From Rhodocyclaceae bacterium (GTDB lineage Bacteria; Pseudomonadota; Gammaproteobacteria; Burkholderiales; Rhodocyclaceae): a DNA stretch of 32,671 nt. The position numbers and the translations under genes were made by a program. Below are positions 1 to 6,533 of this stretch, piece after piece (the first letter of the stretch is position 1; each line of letters begins with the position of its first letter). The stretch spans positions 1 to 32,671 of the forward strand of contig DAIDAU010000359.1 of NCBI GenBank assembly GCA_027310465.1. Direction: 5' to 3'. The notes beneath the pieces were generated by a model. It worked only from the letters and a program-made list of their open reading frames with translations. It was not told the DNA's origin and made no database searches.

Positions 1-779
1 TCTTCCACGAGGGCGCCTTCTCCGACACGATGGAGACCGACGGCCAGTACATGATGGCGAACAACTACCGCTATTCGCTGTCGCTGCTCGACTTCTGCCT
101 CGACCACGAGATTCCGTTCCTCTACGCCTCGAGCGCTTCGGTCTACGGCGGCGGCCGGGTGTTCAAGGAGGACCGCTCGTTCGAGGCGCCGCTCAACGTC
201 TACGGCTACTCGAAGTTCCTCTTTGACCAGGTGGTGCGCCGCCGCTTGCCGGAGGCGAACTCGCAGGTCGCCGGCTTCCGCTACTTCAACGTCTACGGTC
301 CGCGGGAGCAGCACAAGGGCCGCATGGCATCGGTCGCCTTCCACCACTTCAACCAGTATCGCGAGACCGGCAAGGTCAAGCTGTTCGAGGGCTGCGACGG
401 CTACGGCAACGGCGAGCAAAGCCGCGACTTCGTGTTCGTCGAGGACGTCGTCAAGGTGAACCTGCATTTCCTCGACAATCCCGATGCGTCGGGCATCTTC
501 AATCTCGGCACCGGTCGCGCGCAGCCGTTCAACGACATCGCCACGTCGACCGTCAACGCCTGCCGCGCGCTCGAAGGCAAGCCCGCGCTGCCGCTCGCCG
601 ACATGGTGGCGCAGGGCATCGTCGAATACGTCGATTTCCCGGAAGCGCTCAAGGGCAAGTATCAGAGCTACACCGAGGCCGACATCTCGCAGCTGCGCGT
701 CGCCGGCTACCGCGGCGAGTTCGCGACGGTGGAGCAGGGCGTGGCCAAGTACGTGCGCCACCTCGCCGGCGCGAAATAG
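1..779 (+). CDS. hldD: ADP-L-glycero-D-manno-heptose 6-epimerase, C-terminal part (5' end outside the window)
   Basis: Extended short-chain dehydrogenase/epimerase that converts ADP-D-glycero- to ADP-L-glycero-manno-heptose for the lipopolysaccharide inner core (cytoplasmic, NADP-dependent). The reading frame is already open at base 3 (FHEGAFSDT..., the region just before the usual TETDG/MMxNNY stretch), so the N-terminal Rossmann segment lies upstream. Visible family marks are the ASSASVYG strand, the catalytic YGYSK (YxxxK), the [11 protein letters not shown] stretch and the [11 protein letters not shown] motif. About 258 residues are present of the usual 320-335. It ends in TAG, 3 bp before the next gene, so the two are probably co-transcribed. 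The internal ATG at 30 is not the true start. The family call is secure. Confidence 0.93.
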   Translation, partial: FHEGAFSDTMETDGQYMMANNYRYSLSLLDFCLDHEIPFLYASSASVYGGGRVFKEDRSFEAPLNVYGYSKFLFDQVVRRRLPEANSQVAGFRYFNVYGPREQHKGRMASVAFHHFNQYRETGKVKLFEGCDGYGNGEQSRDFVFVEDVVKVNLHFLDNPDASGIFNLGTGRAQPFNDIATSTVNACRALEGKPALPLADMVAQGIVEYVDFPEALKGKYQSYTEADISQLRVAGYRGEFATVEQGVAKYVRHLAGAK

Positions 780-782
780 CAC

Positions 783-1298
783 ATGAAGCGGTTCGACCAT
801 GCCGATCTCGACGCGCTGACGCGGCAGGCGGAGCAGTCTCCGCGCCGGCGCATGAACTTCAACTTCCACGAGGACCTTGCCGATCCGATCCAGCGGCTCG
901 CCATCGCGATGGAGCCCGACACCTACATCCGGCCGCACCATCATCGCCACAGCTGGGAATTGCTGACGGCATTGCGCGGCCGCCTCGTCGTGCTGCAGTT
1001 CGACGCGGAGGGGACCGTGACGCAGCGCGCGGTGCTCGGCGAGAGCGCGAGCGTCGTCGAGACGCCGGTCGGCGGCTGGCATGCCGTGCTGTCGCTCGAT
1101 CCCGGAGCGGTCATCTTCGAGGTCAAGCGCGGACCCTACGCGCCCTTCGGAGAAAACGACTTCGCGCCCTGGTCTCCGCCGGCCGACGATGTCGCCGGAA
1201 GCCGCGAACTGCTGGCGTGGTACGCGACCGCAGCCGTCGGGCAGCGTTGGCGCCGCACCAGCGCAGCGGGTCGACCGCGTTCAAGAAGGAAGCCGTGA
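783..1298 (+). CDS. WbuC-family cupin metalloprotein
   Basis: A 171-residue single-domain cupin. The N-terminal NFNFHEDLADPIQRL stretch, then RPHHHRHSWELL with clustered histidines (the first cupin motif and metal ligands), then a GGWHAVLSLDPGAVIFEVKRGPY second motif fit the WbuC family, often found in O-antigen and lipopolysaccharide gene clusters and of unproven biochemical role. It lies 3 bp after hldD, consistent with a cell-surface carbohydrate context. The ATG at 783 is the first start after the hldD stop. The last 15-20 residues are Arg/Ser-rich and look like a poorly conserved tail. The fold is well supported; substrate and function are unknown. Confidence 0.8.
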   Translation: MKRFDHADLDALTRQAEQSPRRRMNFNFHEDLADPIQRLAIAMEPDTYIRPHHHRHSWELLTALRGRLVVLQFDAEGTVTQRAVLGESASVVETPVGGWHAVLSLDPGAVIFEVKRGPYAPFGENDFAPWSPPADDVAGSRELLAWYATAAVGQRWRRTSAAGRPRSRRKP

Positions 1299-1365
1299 TG
1301 CGCCTGTTGCCCGGCGGAAGCGCCGCTGCCGTCGCTGCAATCGAGTGCCCCTGATGTCTGCGCCA

Positions 1366-1390
1366 GGCGCTATGCTGTTGCTATAGCGCC
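1366..1390. repeat. Short inverted repeat upstream of the terminator
   Basis: GGCGCTAT (1366-1373) and ATAGCGCC (1383-1390) are perfect 8-bp inverted arms around a 9-base loop. It lies between the cupin stop and the terminator at 1415. It may be a 3'-UTR hairpin or a protein site; the sequence does not decide. Confidence 0.35.
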
Positions 1391-1414
1391 GAGCGAGCCC
1401 CGCATCGCGCCCCG

Positions 1415-1444
1415 ATAGCCCGGCGGGCAGCGGGGCTATTTTTT
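1415..1444 (+). terminator. Intrinsic terminator after the hldD-cupin pair
   Basis: ATAGCCC (1415-1421) pairs with GGGCTAT (1433-1439) around an 11-base G/C-rich loop and runs into six T residues (1439-1444). An alternative longer pairing uses AGCCCCG just upstream with CGGGGCT. Placement after the cupin gene and before a separately started gene fits Rho-independent termination. Confidence 0.7.
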
Positions 1445-1471
1445 GATCGTCGCATCGGCACATTCTATTTT
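1443..1471 (+). promoter_or_regulatory. Possible sigma-70 promoter for the CBS-domain gene
   Basis: TTGATC (1443-1448), a 17-base spacer, then TATTTT (1466-1471) matches four of six positions at each consensus hexamer. It starts in the T-run of the preceding terminator and lies about 70 bases before the CBS gene. This is a sequence match only. Confidence 0.3.
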
Positions 1472-1538
1472 CCAAATCGCGTCGACTGCTCTAGCTTTGC
1501 CGCCATAGAACATACGATGCATACCATCGGAGGAGAAT

Positions 1539-1904
1539 GTGAAAACACTATCGCAAGTACTCGGCGCCCACGCCGCCGCCGTGGTGACGGTGACTCCGCG
1601 CGAATCGGCGGACCACGCGCTGAAACTGATGACGAGCCACAAGGCAGGCGCGGTCCTCGTCATGCAGCACCATCACGTCGTCGGGGTGGTCACCGAGCAG
1701 GACTGCCGGCGCTCGGCCGGCGAAGCGCGCGTGCAGGACATCATGCGGCCGGTCGTCTGTGCCTCGCAGCAGACCACGGTGCGCGACGCCATGGCCATCA
1801 TGGCCGAGCAGCACGTGTCGCACCTGCCCGTGCTCGATGAGCACAAGGACGTGATCGGCCTCGTCTCGATGGGGGCTCTGGCGCAGGAAAAGCCCGCGGC
1901 GTAG
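1539..1904 (+). CDS. Two-CBS-domain protein
   Basis: A 121-residue protein made of a tandem CBS pair. The first repeat spans roughly residues 10-60 (VVTVTPRESADHALKLM...GVVTEQD) and the second 65-115 (VQDIMRPVVCASQQTTVRDAMAIMAEQHVSHLPVLDEHKDVIGLVS). Such pairs usually bind adenine nucleotides and act as energy or ligand sensors; no catalytic domain is attached. The GTG at 1539 is chosen because it follows a strong GGAGGAG at 1529-1535; the ATG two bases earlier opens a frame that stops at once. It sits alone between a terminator and dapD. The specific partner is unknown. Confidence 0.85.
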   Translation: MKTLSQVLGAHAAAVVTVTPRESADHALKLMTSHKAGAVLVMQHHHVVGVVTEQDCRRSAGEARVQDIMRPVVCASQQTTVRDAMAIMAEQHVSHLPVLDEHKDVIGLVSMGALAQEKPAA

Positions 1905-1967
1905 CGGCATCGCCGTCCGGTCCGGGGAGATTGCCGCAGCGCCGCAATGCGCCGCGGAACATCGCGC

Positions 1968-1973
1968 TATGAT
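1968..1973 (+). promoter_or_regulatory. Possible -10 element for dapD
   Basis: TATGAT lies 56 bases before the dapD ATG, in the 124-base gap after the CBS gene. No good -35 hexamer is seen 16-18 bases upstream, so this is weak. Confidence 0.25.
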
Positions 1974-2028
1974 GGCGTCCTGACGCGAATTCCCGCCGTC
2001 TCACTTCGCAATCTACGGAGCACCGATC

Positions 2029-2847
2029 ATGCACGCACTGCAAAGCATCATCGACGAGGCCTGGGAGAACCGGGCGGAGTTCAGGCCGGGCAAGGCGCCG
2101 GCCAAGATCGGCGAAGCGGTCGAGCTGATCCTCCACGATCTCGACTCTGGCCGCCTGCGCGTGGCCGAGAAGATCGACGGCACCTGGATCACGCATCAGT
2201 GGATCAAGAAGGCGGTGCTGCTGTCGTTCCGCCTCGAGGACAACTTCCTCATGGAGGCCGGTCCGCTGAAGTTCTTCGATCGCGTGCCGACCAAGTTCGC
2301 CGACTACGACACCCATCGCTTCCAGAAGAGCGGCATCCGCGTGGTGCCGCCCGCCGTGGCCCGCCGCGGCTGCTACATCGCCAAGAACGCGGTGCTGATG
2401 CCGAGCTACATCAACATCGGCGCCTACGTCGACGAGGGCACGATGGTGGATACCTGGGCGACGGTCGGCTCGTGCACTCAGATCGGCAAGAACGTGCATC
2501 TGTCGGGCGGCGTCGGCATCGGCGGCGTACTGGAGCCGATCCAGGACGTGCCGACTATCATCGAGGACAACTGCTTCATCGGCGCGCGCTCAGAGATCGT
2601 CGAGGGCGTGATCGTCGAGGAGAACTCGGTGATCTCGATGGGCGTCCATATCAGCCAGAGCACCAAGATCTACGATCGCGCCAGCGGCGAGATCTCTTAC
2701 GGCCGCGTGCCGTCGGGATCCGTCGTCGTCAACGGCAACCTGCCGTCGCCCGACGGCAAGTACAGCCTCTATTGCGCCGTCATCGTCAAGCGCTTCGATG
2801 CGCGCACGCGCGCGAAAACCTCCATCAACGAATTACTCCGCGACTGA
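2029..2847 (+). CDS. dapD: 2,3,4,5-tetrahydropyridine-2,6-dicarboxylate N-succinyltransferase
   Basis: This is the succinylase-branch enzyme of diaminopimelate and lysine synthesis. It transfers succinyl from succinyl-CoA to tetrahydrodipicolinate in the cytoplasm. Its 272 residues are the usual family length. The N-terminal helical domain (about 1-100, with [16 protein letters not shown]) precedes a left-handed beta-helix of hexapeptide repeats (about 105-225: [39 protein letters not shown]) and the C-terminal [12 protein letters not shown] strand. ATG 2029 follows GGAG at 2017-2020 at good spacing. A strong terminator follows, so dapD is probably monocistronic. It draws on the succinyl-CoA pool that the neighbouring 2-oxoglutarate synthase would also use; that link may be coincidental. 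Confidence 0.96.
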   Translation: MHALQSIIDEAWENRAEFRPGKAPAKIGEAVELILHDLDSGRLRVAEKIDGTWITHQWIKKAVLLSFRLEDNFLMEAGPLKFFDRVPTKFADYDTHRFQKSGIRVVPPAVARRGCYIAKNAVLMPSYINIGAYVDEGTMVDTWATVGSCTQIGKNVHLSGGVGIGGVLEPIQDVPTIIEDNCFIGARSEIVEGVIVEENSVISMGVHISQSTKIYDRASGEISYGRVPSGSVVVNGNLPSPDGKYSLYCAVIVKRFDARTRAKTSINELLRD

Positions 2848-2860
2848 TTTTCTTGCGCCT

Positions 2861-2891
2861 AAAAATGCGGCGTTCGCGCCGCATTTTTTTT
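2861..2891 (+). terminator. Strong intrinsic terminator after dapD
   Basis: ATGCGGCG (2865-2872) pairs perfectly with CGCCGCAT (2877-2884) around a TTCG tetraloop. A run of A residues precedes the stem (2861-2865) and eight T residues follow (2884-2891). The A- and T-runs on the two sides make it potentially bidirectional. It separates dapD from the large operon. Confidence 0.92.
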
Positions 2892-3234
2892 GCCGTTTGC
2901 GGCATCGCAGCACGGCTCGAGGCTCCATGCCGACGCTGGCAGCGGCTGCGTCGATAGATAACCTGATTCGGGTGCTATTAATGCCGACCGCGTCGCGGCG
3001 GTACTTTCATCGCCTTTTTGGTCTAAAAGTGGATGATTTTACTCATGTATTAGGATGTATTTCCTAGTAATTCCGTCGGGCAAATATTGCTGCGGCGTGC
3101 GTGGCAATACTTATGGAAACGATAAGAAGAAGTGAATGTTTTTTATAGATCGTGCTCGCTACATTCTGCCCGTCACAAGCTAGATGCATGTCGCGTAAGG
3201 GAAAAGGGACTCCGAGGAGGCAGAAGAACTATTT
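2892..3234. other. Gene-free, AT-richer leader region of the large operon
   Basis: This 343-bp gap has no convincing gene. From about 2950 onward it is visibly richer in A and T than the coding DNA on either side (for example around 3020-3065 and 3105-3150). It must carry the control signals of the downstream operon. TATAGAT (3144-3150) is a plausible -10 element without a good -35. I found no FNR-type box and no sigma-54 -24/-12 pair. GAGGAGG at 3214-3220 is a purine-rich ribosome site but sits 14 bases from the ATG at 3235, farther than usual. Confidence 0.55.
3082..3112. promoter_or_regulatory. Imperfect inverted repeat, candidate operator
   Basis: AAATATTGC (3082-3090) and GCAATACTT (3104-3112) are inverted 9-base arms with one mismatch and a 13-base spacer. 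Arm centres are 22 bp apart, about two helical turns, as for dimeric regulator sites. It lies about 125 bp before the first gene of the operon. No regulator gene is adjacent. Confidence 0.4.
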
Positions 3235-3768
3235 ATGAGCCATGTAGACGACCGAATTGTCGAGCTGGTTCGCGCTGCCCTGGACCTCGAATTCGGCGGC
3301 GAGCGTCTTTATCGACATTTGGCCGAGCTCACCCAGCATCCGGCCGGTCGCACCACTTTCCTGCGCCTGGCCAACGAAGAGAGGCGTCACGTCGGCGAGT
3401 CCCATGAACTGTTCGCTGCGCTCGTCGGCGAAGAGGAATGGCAGCGGATTTCCCAGCGCGAAGCCGGCGAGCCCAATGTCACCGGCATCGTCGCCGAACT
3501 CGAAGCGGCGGTGATGCAGCGCGGCCACGCTGCGGTGGCCGACGACACGCAGGCGCTGCGCATGGCGATGGAACTGGAGCGCCGCGCCATCCACATGTAC
3601 CAGGAAATGGCCCAGCACACGGACGATCCGGTCCAGCTCAAGCTGCTCAGCAAGCTGGTCCAGGAAGAGTTCTTCCACTACGACAACCTGCAGGCCCAGC
3701 TCGACAGCATCCTCAACGTCGGCCTGTGGCTCGATCAACCCGAGTTCCGCATGGACGGAAAGTTCTGA
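3235..3768 (+). CDS. Rubrerythrin-like ferritin-fold diiron protein
   Basis: A 177-residue all-helical protein of the ferritin-like/rubrerythrin class without the C-terminal rubredoxin domain. Candidate diiron ligands occur in the expected helices: ALDLEFGGERLYRHL (about 15-29), ANEERRHVGESHE (about 46-58), MELERRAIHMYQEM and VQEEFFHYDNLQ (about 138-149), the ExxH pairs being typical. Rubrerythrins reduce peroxide in anaerobes. As the first gene of an operon full of oxygen-sensitive iron-sulfur enzymes, a protective or iron-handling role is reasonable but inferred. The stop is 8 bp before hdrC. A 1-Cys-free, rubredoxin-free form would need an external electron donor. Confidence 0.75.
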   Translation: MSHVDDRIVELVRAALDLEFGGERLYRHLAELTQHPAGRTTFLRLANEERRHVGESHELFAALVGEEEWQRISQREAGEPNVTGIVAELEAAVMQRGHAAVADDTQALRMAMELERRAIHMYQEMAQHTDDPVQLKLLSKLVQEEFFHYDNLQAQLDSILNVGLWLDQPEFRMDGKF

Positions 3769-3776
3769 AGGCGACC

Positions 3777-4199
3777 ATGTCAATCACCACCGCTCGCATC
3801 TCGTCGGCCCAGCTCAAGAGCGCTTTCGTGGCCAAGGTGCAGAAGAACAGCGACCAGAAGCTGCTCGCCTGCTACCAGTGCGGCAAGTGCTCCGCCGGCT
3901 GCCCGATGGCGGCCCACATGGACATCCTGCCGAACCAGATCATCCGCCTCGCGCAGCTCGGCATGCACGAGCGGCTGCTGGCCTCGAATGCCATCTGGAC
4001 CTGCGTCTCGTGCATGACCTGCAACACGCGCTGCCCGAAGAACGTGCATATCGCCGAAGTCATCGAATCGCTGCGCGACATCGCGATGCGCAACGGCCGC
4101 CGTCACGAGCACCTGACCATCGGCGACGTTCCCGCCGAGACGCGCGCCGAACTGCCCCCGATCGCCATGATCAGCGCCATGCGCAAGCTGACCTCCTGA
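3777..4199 (+). CDS. hdrC: HdrC-like iron-sulfur subunit of heterodisulfide reductase-type complex
   Basis: A 140-residue protein with two classical [4Fe-4S] motifs, CYQCGKCSAGCP (from Cys32) and CVSCMTCNTRCP (from Cys76), in the helical ferredoxin fold of HdrC. In HdrABC complexes HdrC passes electrons from the flavin subunit HdrA to the HdrB active site. The ATG at 3777 is chosen because it lies 8 bp after the previous stop behind GAAGG (3767-3771); the open frame upstream overlaps the rubrerythrin gene. hdrB follows after 12 bp. No membrane segment is seen, which argues against the membrane-bound HdrDE type. Confidence 0.9.
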   Translation: MSITTARISSAQLKSAFVAKVQKNSDQKLLACYQCGKCSAGCPMAAHMDILPNQIIRLAQLGMHERLLASNAIWTCVSCMTCNTRCPKNVHIAEVIESLRDIAMRNGRRHEHLTIGDVPAETRAELPPIAMISAMRKLTS

Positions 4200-4211
4200 C
4201 GCAGGCCAAGA

Positions 4212-5090
4212 ATGAAGCTCATCTACTACCCCGGTTGCACGCTGAAGAATCACGCGCGGAATTTCGACGTCTCGACGGTCTCGTCGATGGCGAAGCTCGA
4301 CGTCGAGGTCGAGGAACTCGATCGCTGGAACTGCTGCGGCACGGTGCACGCCCTCGGTGCGACCAACGTCATGAACCGCATCGCGCCTGTCACCAATCTC
4401 GTCCGCGTCAAGCAGCAGCAGGCGAACGAGGTGATGACGACCTGCGCCATGTGCTACAACACGCTCAAGCGCGCCAACATCGACGTGCAGAAGCGCGCCG
4501 CCGCGCTCGAGACGATCAACAAGTTCATGTACCTCGACGAGGTCGACTATCAGGGCGACGTCGCGGTGCATCACCTGCTCGAGTATCTGCGCGACCGCAT
4601 CGGCTTCGACAAGCTGAGCGCGCGGGTGAAGAAGCCGCTCAAGGGGCTGCGCGTCGCCTGCTACTACGGTTGCCTGCTGGTGCGTCCGAAGGAAGTCGCC
4701 TTCGACGACGTCGAGAACCCGACCGTCATGGAAGACCTGGTCACCGCGCTCGGCGGCACGCCGGTGCCGTTCGCGCAGAAGACCGAGTGCTGCGGCGCGT
4801 ATCACGCGGTCGACAACGCCGAGATCGTCGCCGACCGCACCAACAAGATCATGAGCGGCGCCACGGAGCAGCAAGCCGACGTCGCGATGGTCAGCTGCCC
4901 GCTGTGCGCCTTCAACCTCGACTTCAAGCAGCCCGACGCGCGGCGCCTGAATCCCGAGCTGCAGCCGATGCCGGTGCTGTACTTCACGCAGCTGATGGCG
5001 CTGGCCTTCGGCTGCGGCGAGGACGACCTGCGCTTCGACCTTCATCACATCGACCCGAAGCCGGCGCTCGCCGGCCGCGGCCTGATCTAA
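4212..5090 (+). CDS. hdrB: HdrB-like catalytic subunit with two CCG (cysteine-rich) domains
   Basis: HdrB carries the disulfide-reducing site with non-cubane iron-sulfur clusters. Both five-cysteine motifs are intact in this 292-residue protein: Cys9-x31-Cys41-Cys42-x35-Cys78-x2-Cys81, and Cys154-x38-Cys193-Cys194-x34-Cys229-x2-Cys232. This matches the family rule of about Cx31-39CCx35-36CxxC. Having both sites suggests a real thiol/disulfide catalyst. In methanogens the substrate is CoM-S-S-CoB; this bacterium should not have it, so the natural disulfide is unknown. hdrC precedes, and the ferredoxin-like korD starts 10 bp after the stop, so the Kor genes are embedded inside the Hdr set. Confidence 0.9.
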   Translation: MKLIYYPGCTLKNHARNFDVSTVSSMAKLDVEVEELDRWNCCGTVHALGATNVMNRIAPVTNLVRVKQQQANEVMTTCAMCYNTLKRANIDVQKRAAALETINKFMYLDEVDYQGDVAVHHLLEYLRDRIGFDKLSARVKKPLKGLRVACYYGCLLVRPKEVAFDDVENPTVMEDLVTALGGTPVPFAQKTECCGAYHAVDNAEIVADRTNKIMSGATEQQADVAMVSCPLCAFNLDFKQPDARRLNPELQPMPVLYFTQLMALAFGCGEDDLRFDLHHIDPKPALAGRGLI

Positions 5091-5100
5091 CGGAGGCCGC

Positions 5101-5364
5101 ATGTACTTCAACGATCTCAAGCCGCTCCACGGCAACGTTTTCGTCAACGAGACCTGGTGCAAGGGCTGCGGCTTCTGCGTGCAGTTCTGCCCGACCAACG
5201 TGCTCGACACGTCGCCGGAGTTCAACGCCAAGGGCTACCACCCGCCCTACGCCAAGAATCCCGAGAACTGCCGCGACTGCAATTACTGCCAATTGATCTG
5301 TCCCGAATTTGCCATCTACGTGAAGCGGGACGGCGAAATAGAAGCCGAGAAAGGGAAAGCATGA
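5101..5364 (+). CDS. korD: 2-oxoglutarate:ferredoxin oxidoreductase, ferredoxin-like delta subunit
   Basis: An 87-residue 2[4Fe-4S] ferredoxin with CKGCGFCVQFCP (from Cys20) and CRDCNYCQLICP (from Cys57), plus the WCKGCGFCVxFCP-NVL pattern typical of delta subunits of 2-oxoacid:ferredoxin oxidoreductases. It would relay electrons between the KorB cluster and free ferredoxin. GGAGG lies just before the ATG at 5101. Its stop overlaps the korA start (ATGA at 5361-5364), implying translational coupling and one complex. A free-standing ferredoxin is less likely given this coupling. Confidence 0.9.
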   Translation: MYFNDLKPLHGNVFVNETWCKGCGFCVQFCPTNVLDTSPEFNAKGYHPPYAKNPENCRDCNYCQLICPEFAIYVKRDGEIEAEKGKA

Positions 5365-6533
5365 ACATAAAGACAGTGCCCGCCGATCCGAAGGGAGTCG
5401 ACAGCGGCCCCCACTTCATGGACGGCGACCACGCGCTGGCCGAAGGCGCGCTGGCGGCCGGCTGCCGGTTCTTCGCCGGCTATCCGATCACGCCGTCGAC
5501 CGAAACCTTCGAGCGCTTCGCCGAGCGCGCACCCGAAGTCGGCGCCATGTTCATCCAGATGGAGGACGAATTGGCCTCGATCGCCGCGATCATCGGCGGC
5601 GCCTGGGGCGGCCAGAAGGTGATGACCGTCACCTGCGGTCCCGGCTTCTCGCTGATGTGCGAAAACCTCGGCCTCGCCGCCATGACGGAGACGCCGATGG
5701 TCATCGCCAACGTGCAGCGCGCGGGTCCTTCCACGGGCGCCCCGACGCTGACCGCGCAGCAGGACATGATGTAGGCCAAGTACGGCCCGCACGGCGACAA
5801 CGCCATCATCGCCCTGTCCCCCGACAGCCCGCAGGAGTGCTTCGACCTCGCCATCGAAGCCTTCAACCTGTCCGAGCACTATCGCGTGCCGGTGGTCATC
5901 CTGACCGACGAGACCGTCGGCCACATGCACGAGAAGGTGGTGATCCCGCCGGCCGACCAGATCAAGATCGTGCCGCGCAACAACTACAGCGGCCCGAAGG
6001 AAGACTTCCGCCCCTACAAGTTCGACGGCAAGCCCGGCCATCCGATGGCGCGCGCCGGCGACGGCTACCGCTTCCACGTCACGGGCCTTACGCACAACGA
6101 GAAGGGCTACCCAGTTGTAACCGCCGAGCAGAACAAGATCGTCGTGACGCACCTGATGGAGAAGATCAACGGCCACGCCGACCAGATCGTGCGCGTAGAG
6201 ACGGACCAGCTCGAGGGCGCCGACGTCGTCGTCGTGTCCTACGGCATCACCTCGCGAATCGCGGTAAAGGCGATCCAGGATGCGCGCAAGCAGGGACTCA
6301 AGGTCGGATCGCTGCGCCTGATCACCATCTGGCCGTTCGCGCAGAAGCAGATCCGCGAAATCGCCGGCAAGGTGAAGGCCATCGTCGTACCCGAACTCAA
6401 CTACGGCCAGATGGTTCTCGAAGTCGAGCGCGCCGCGGCCGGCAAGTGCAAGGTCATCAGCGTCAATCACTGCGGCGGCGCGGTGCATGAGCCCGAGGAA
6501 ATCCTCGAAGCGATCAGAAAGGGAAGCAAATGA
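5361..6533 (+). pseudogene. korA: 2-oxoglutarate:ferredoxin oxidoreductase alpha subunit, interrupted by an in-frame TAG
   Basis: The whole span reads as one 390-codon KorA: domain I with YPITPST (from Tyr41) and MEDELASIAAIIGGAWGG, then the pyrimidine-domain and C-terminal core ending EEILEAIRKGSK. Codon 138 (5772-5774) is TAG. The frame before it ends TLTAQQDMM and resumes at once with AKYGPHGDN, where relatives have QQDxMQA(R/K)(W/Y)G, so a glutamine CAG appears to have become TAG by one C-to-T transition. No frameshift or other damage is seen, so the event is recent, a sequencing error, or suppressed. Nearby genes (hldD, the CBS gene, flxB-like) use TAG as a normal stop, which argues against general recoding. 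It overlaps korD and korB by 4 bp each. Without full KorA the enzyme should be inactive. Confidence 0.85.

Noticed and set aside
3070-3120. Sigma-54 promoter or FNR box in the operon leader
   Set aside because: TGGCAA-like and TTGC-like pieces exist but not at the required spacing, and no TTGAT-N4-ATCAA palindrome was found.
5772-5774. Reading the korA TAG as pyrrolysine or a recoded codon
   Set aside because: No pyrrolysine genes are visible, the family has glutamine at the site, and hldD, the CBS gene and the flxB-like gene use TAG as a normal stop. A CAG-to-TAG change is simpler.
5886-6533. A separate gene starting at GTG 5886
   Set aside because: It is the C-terminal part of korA in the same frame; the 37 codons between the TAG and this GTG also read as conserved KorA sequence.
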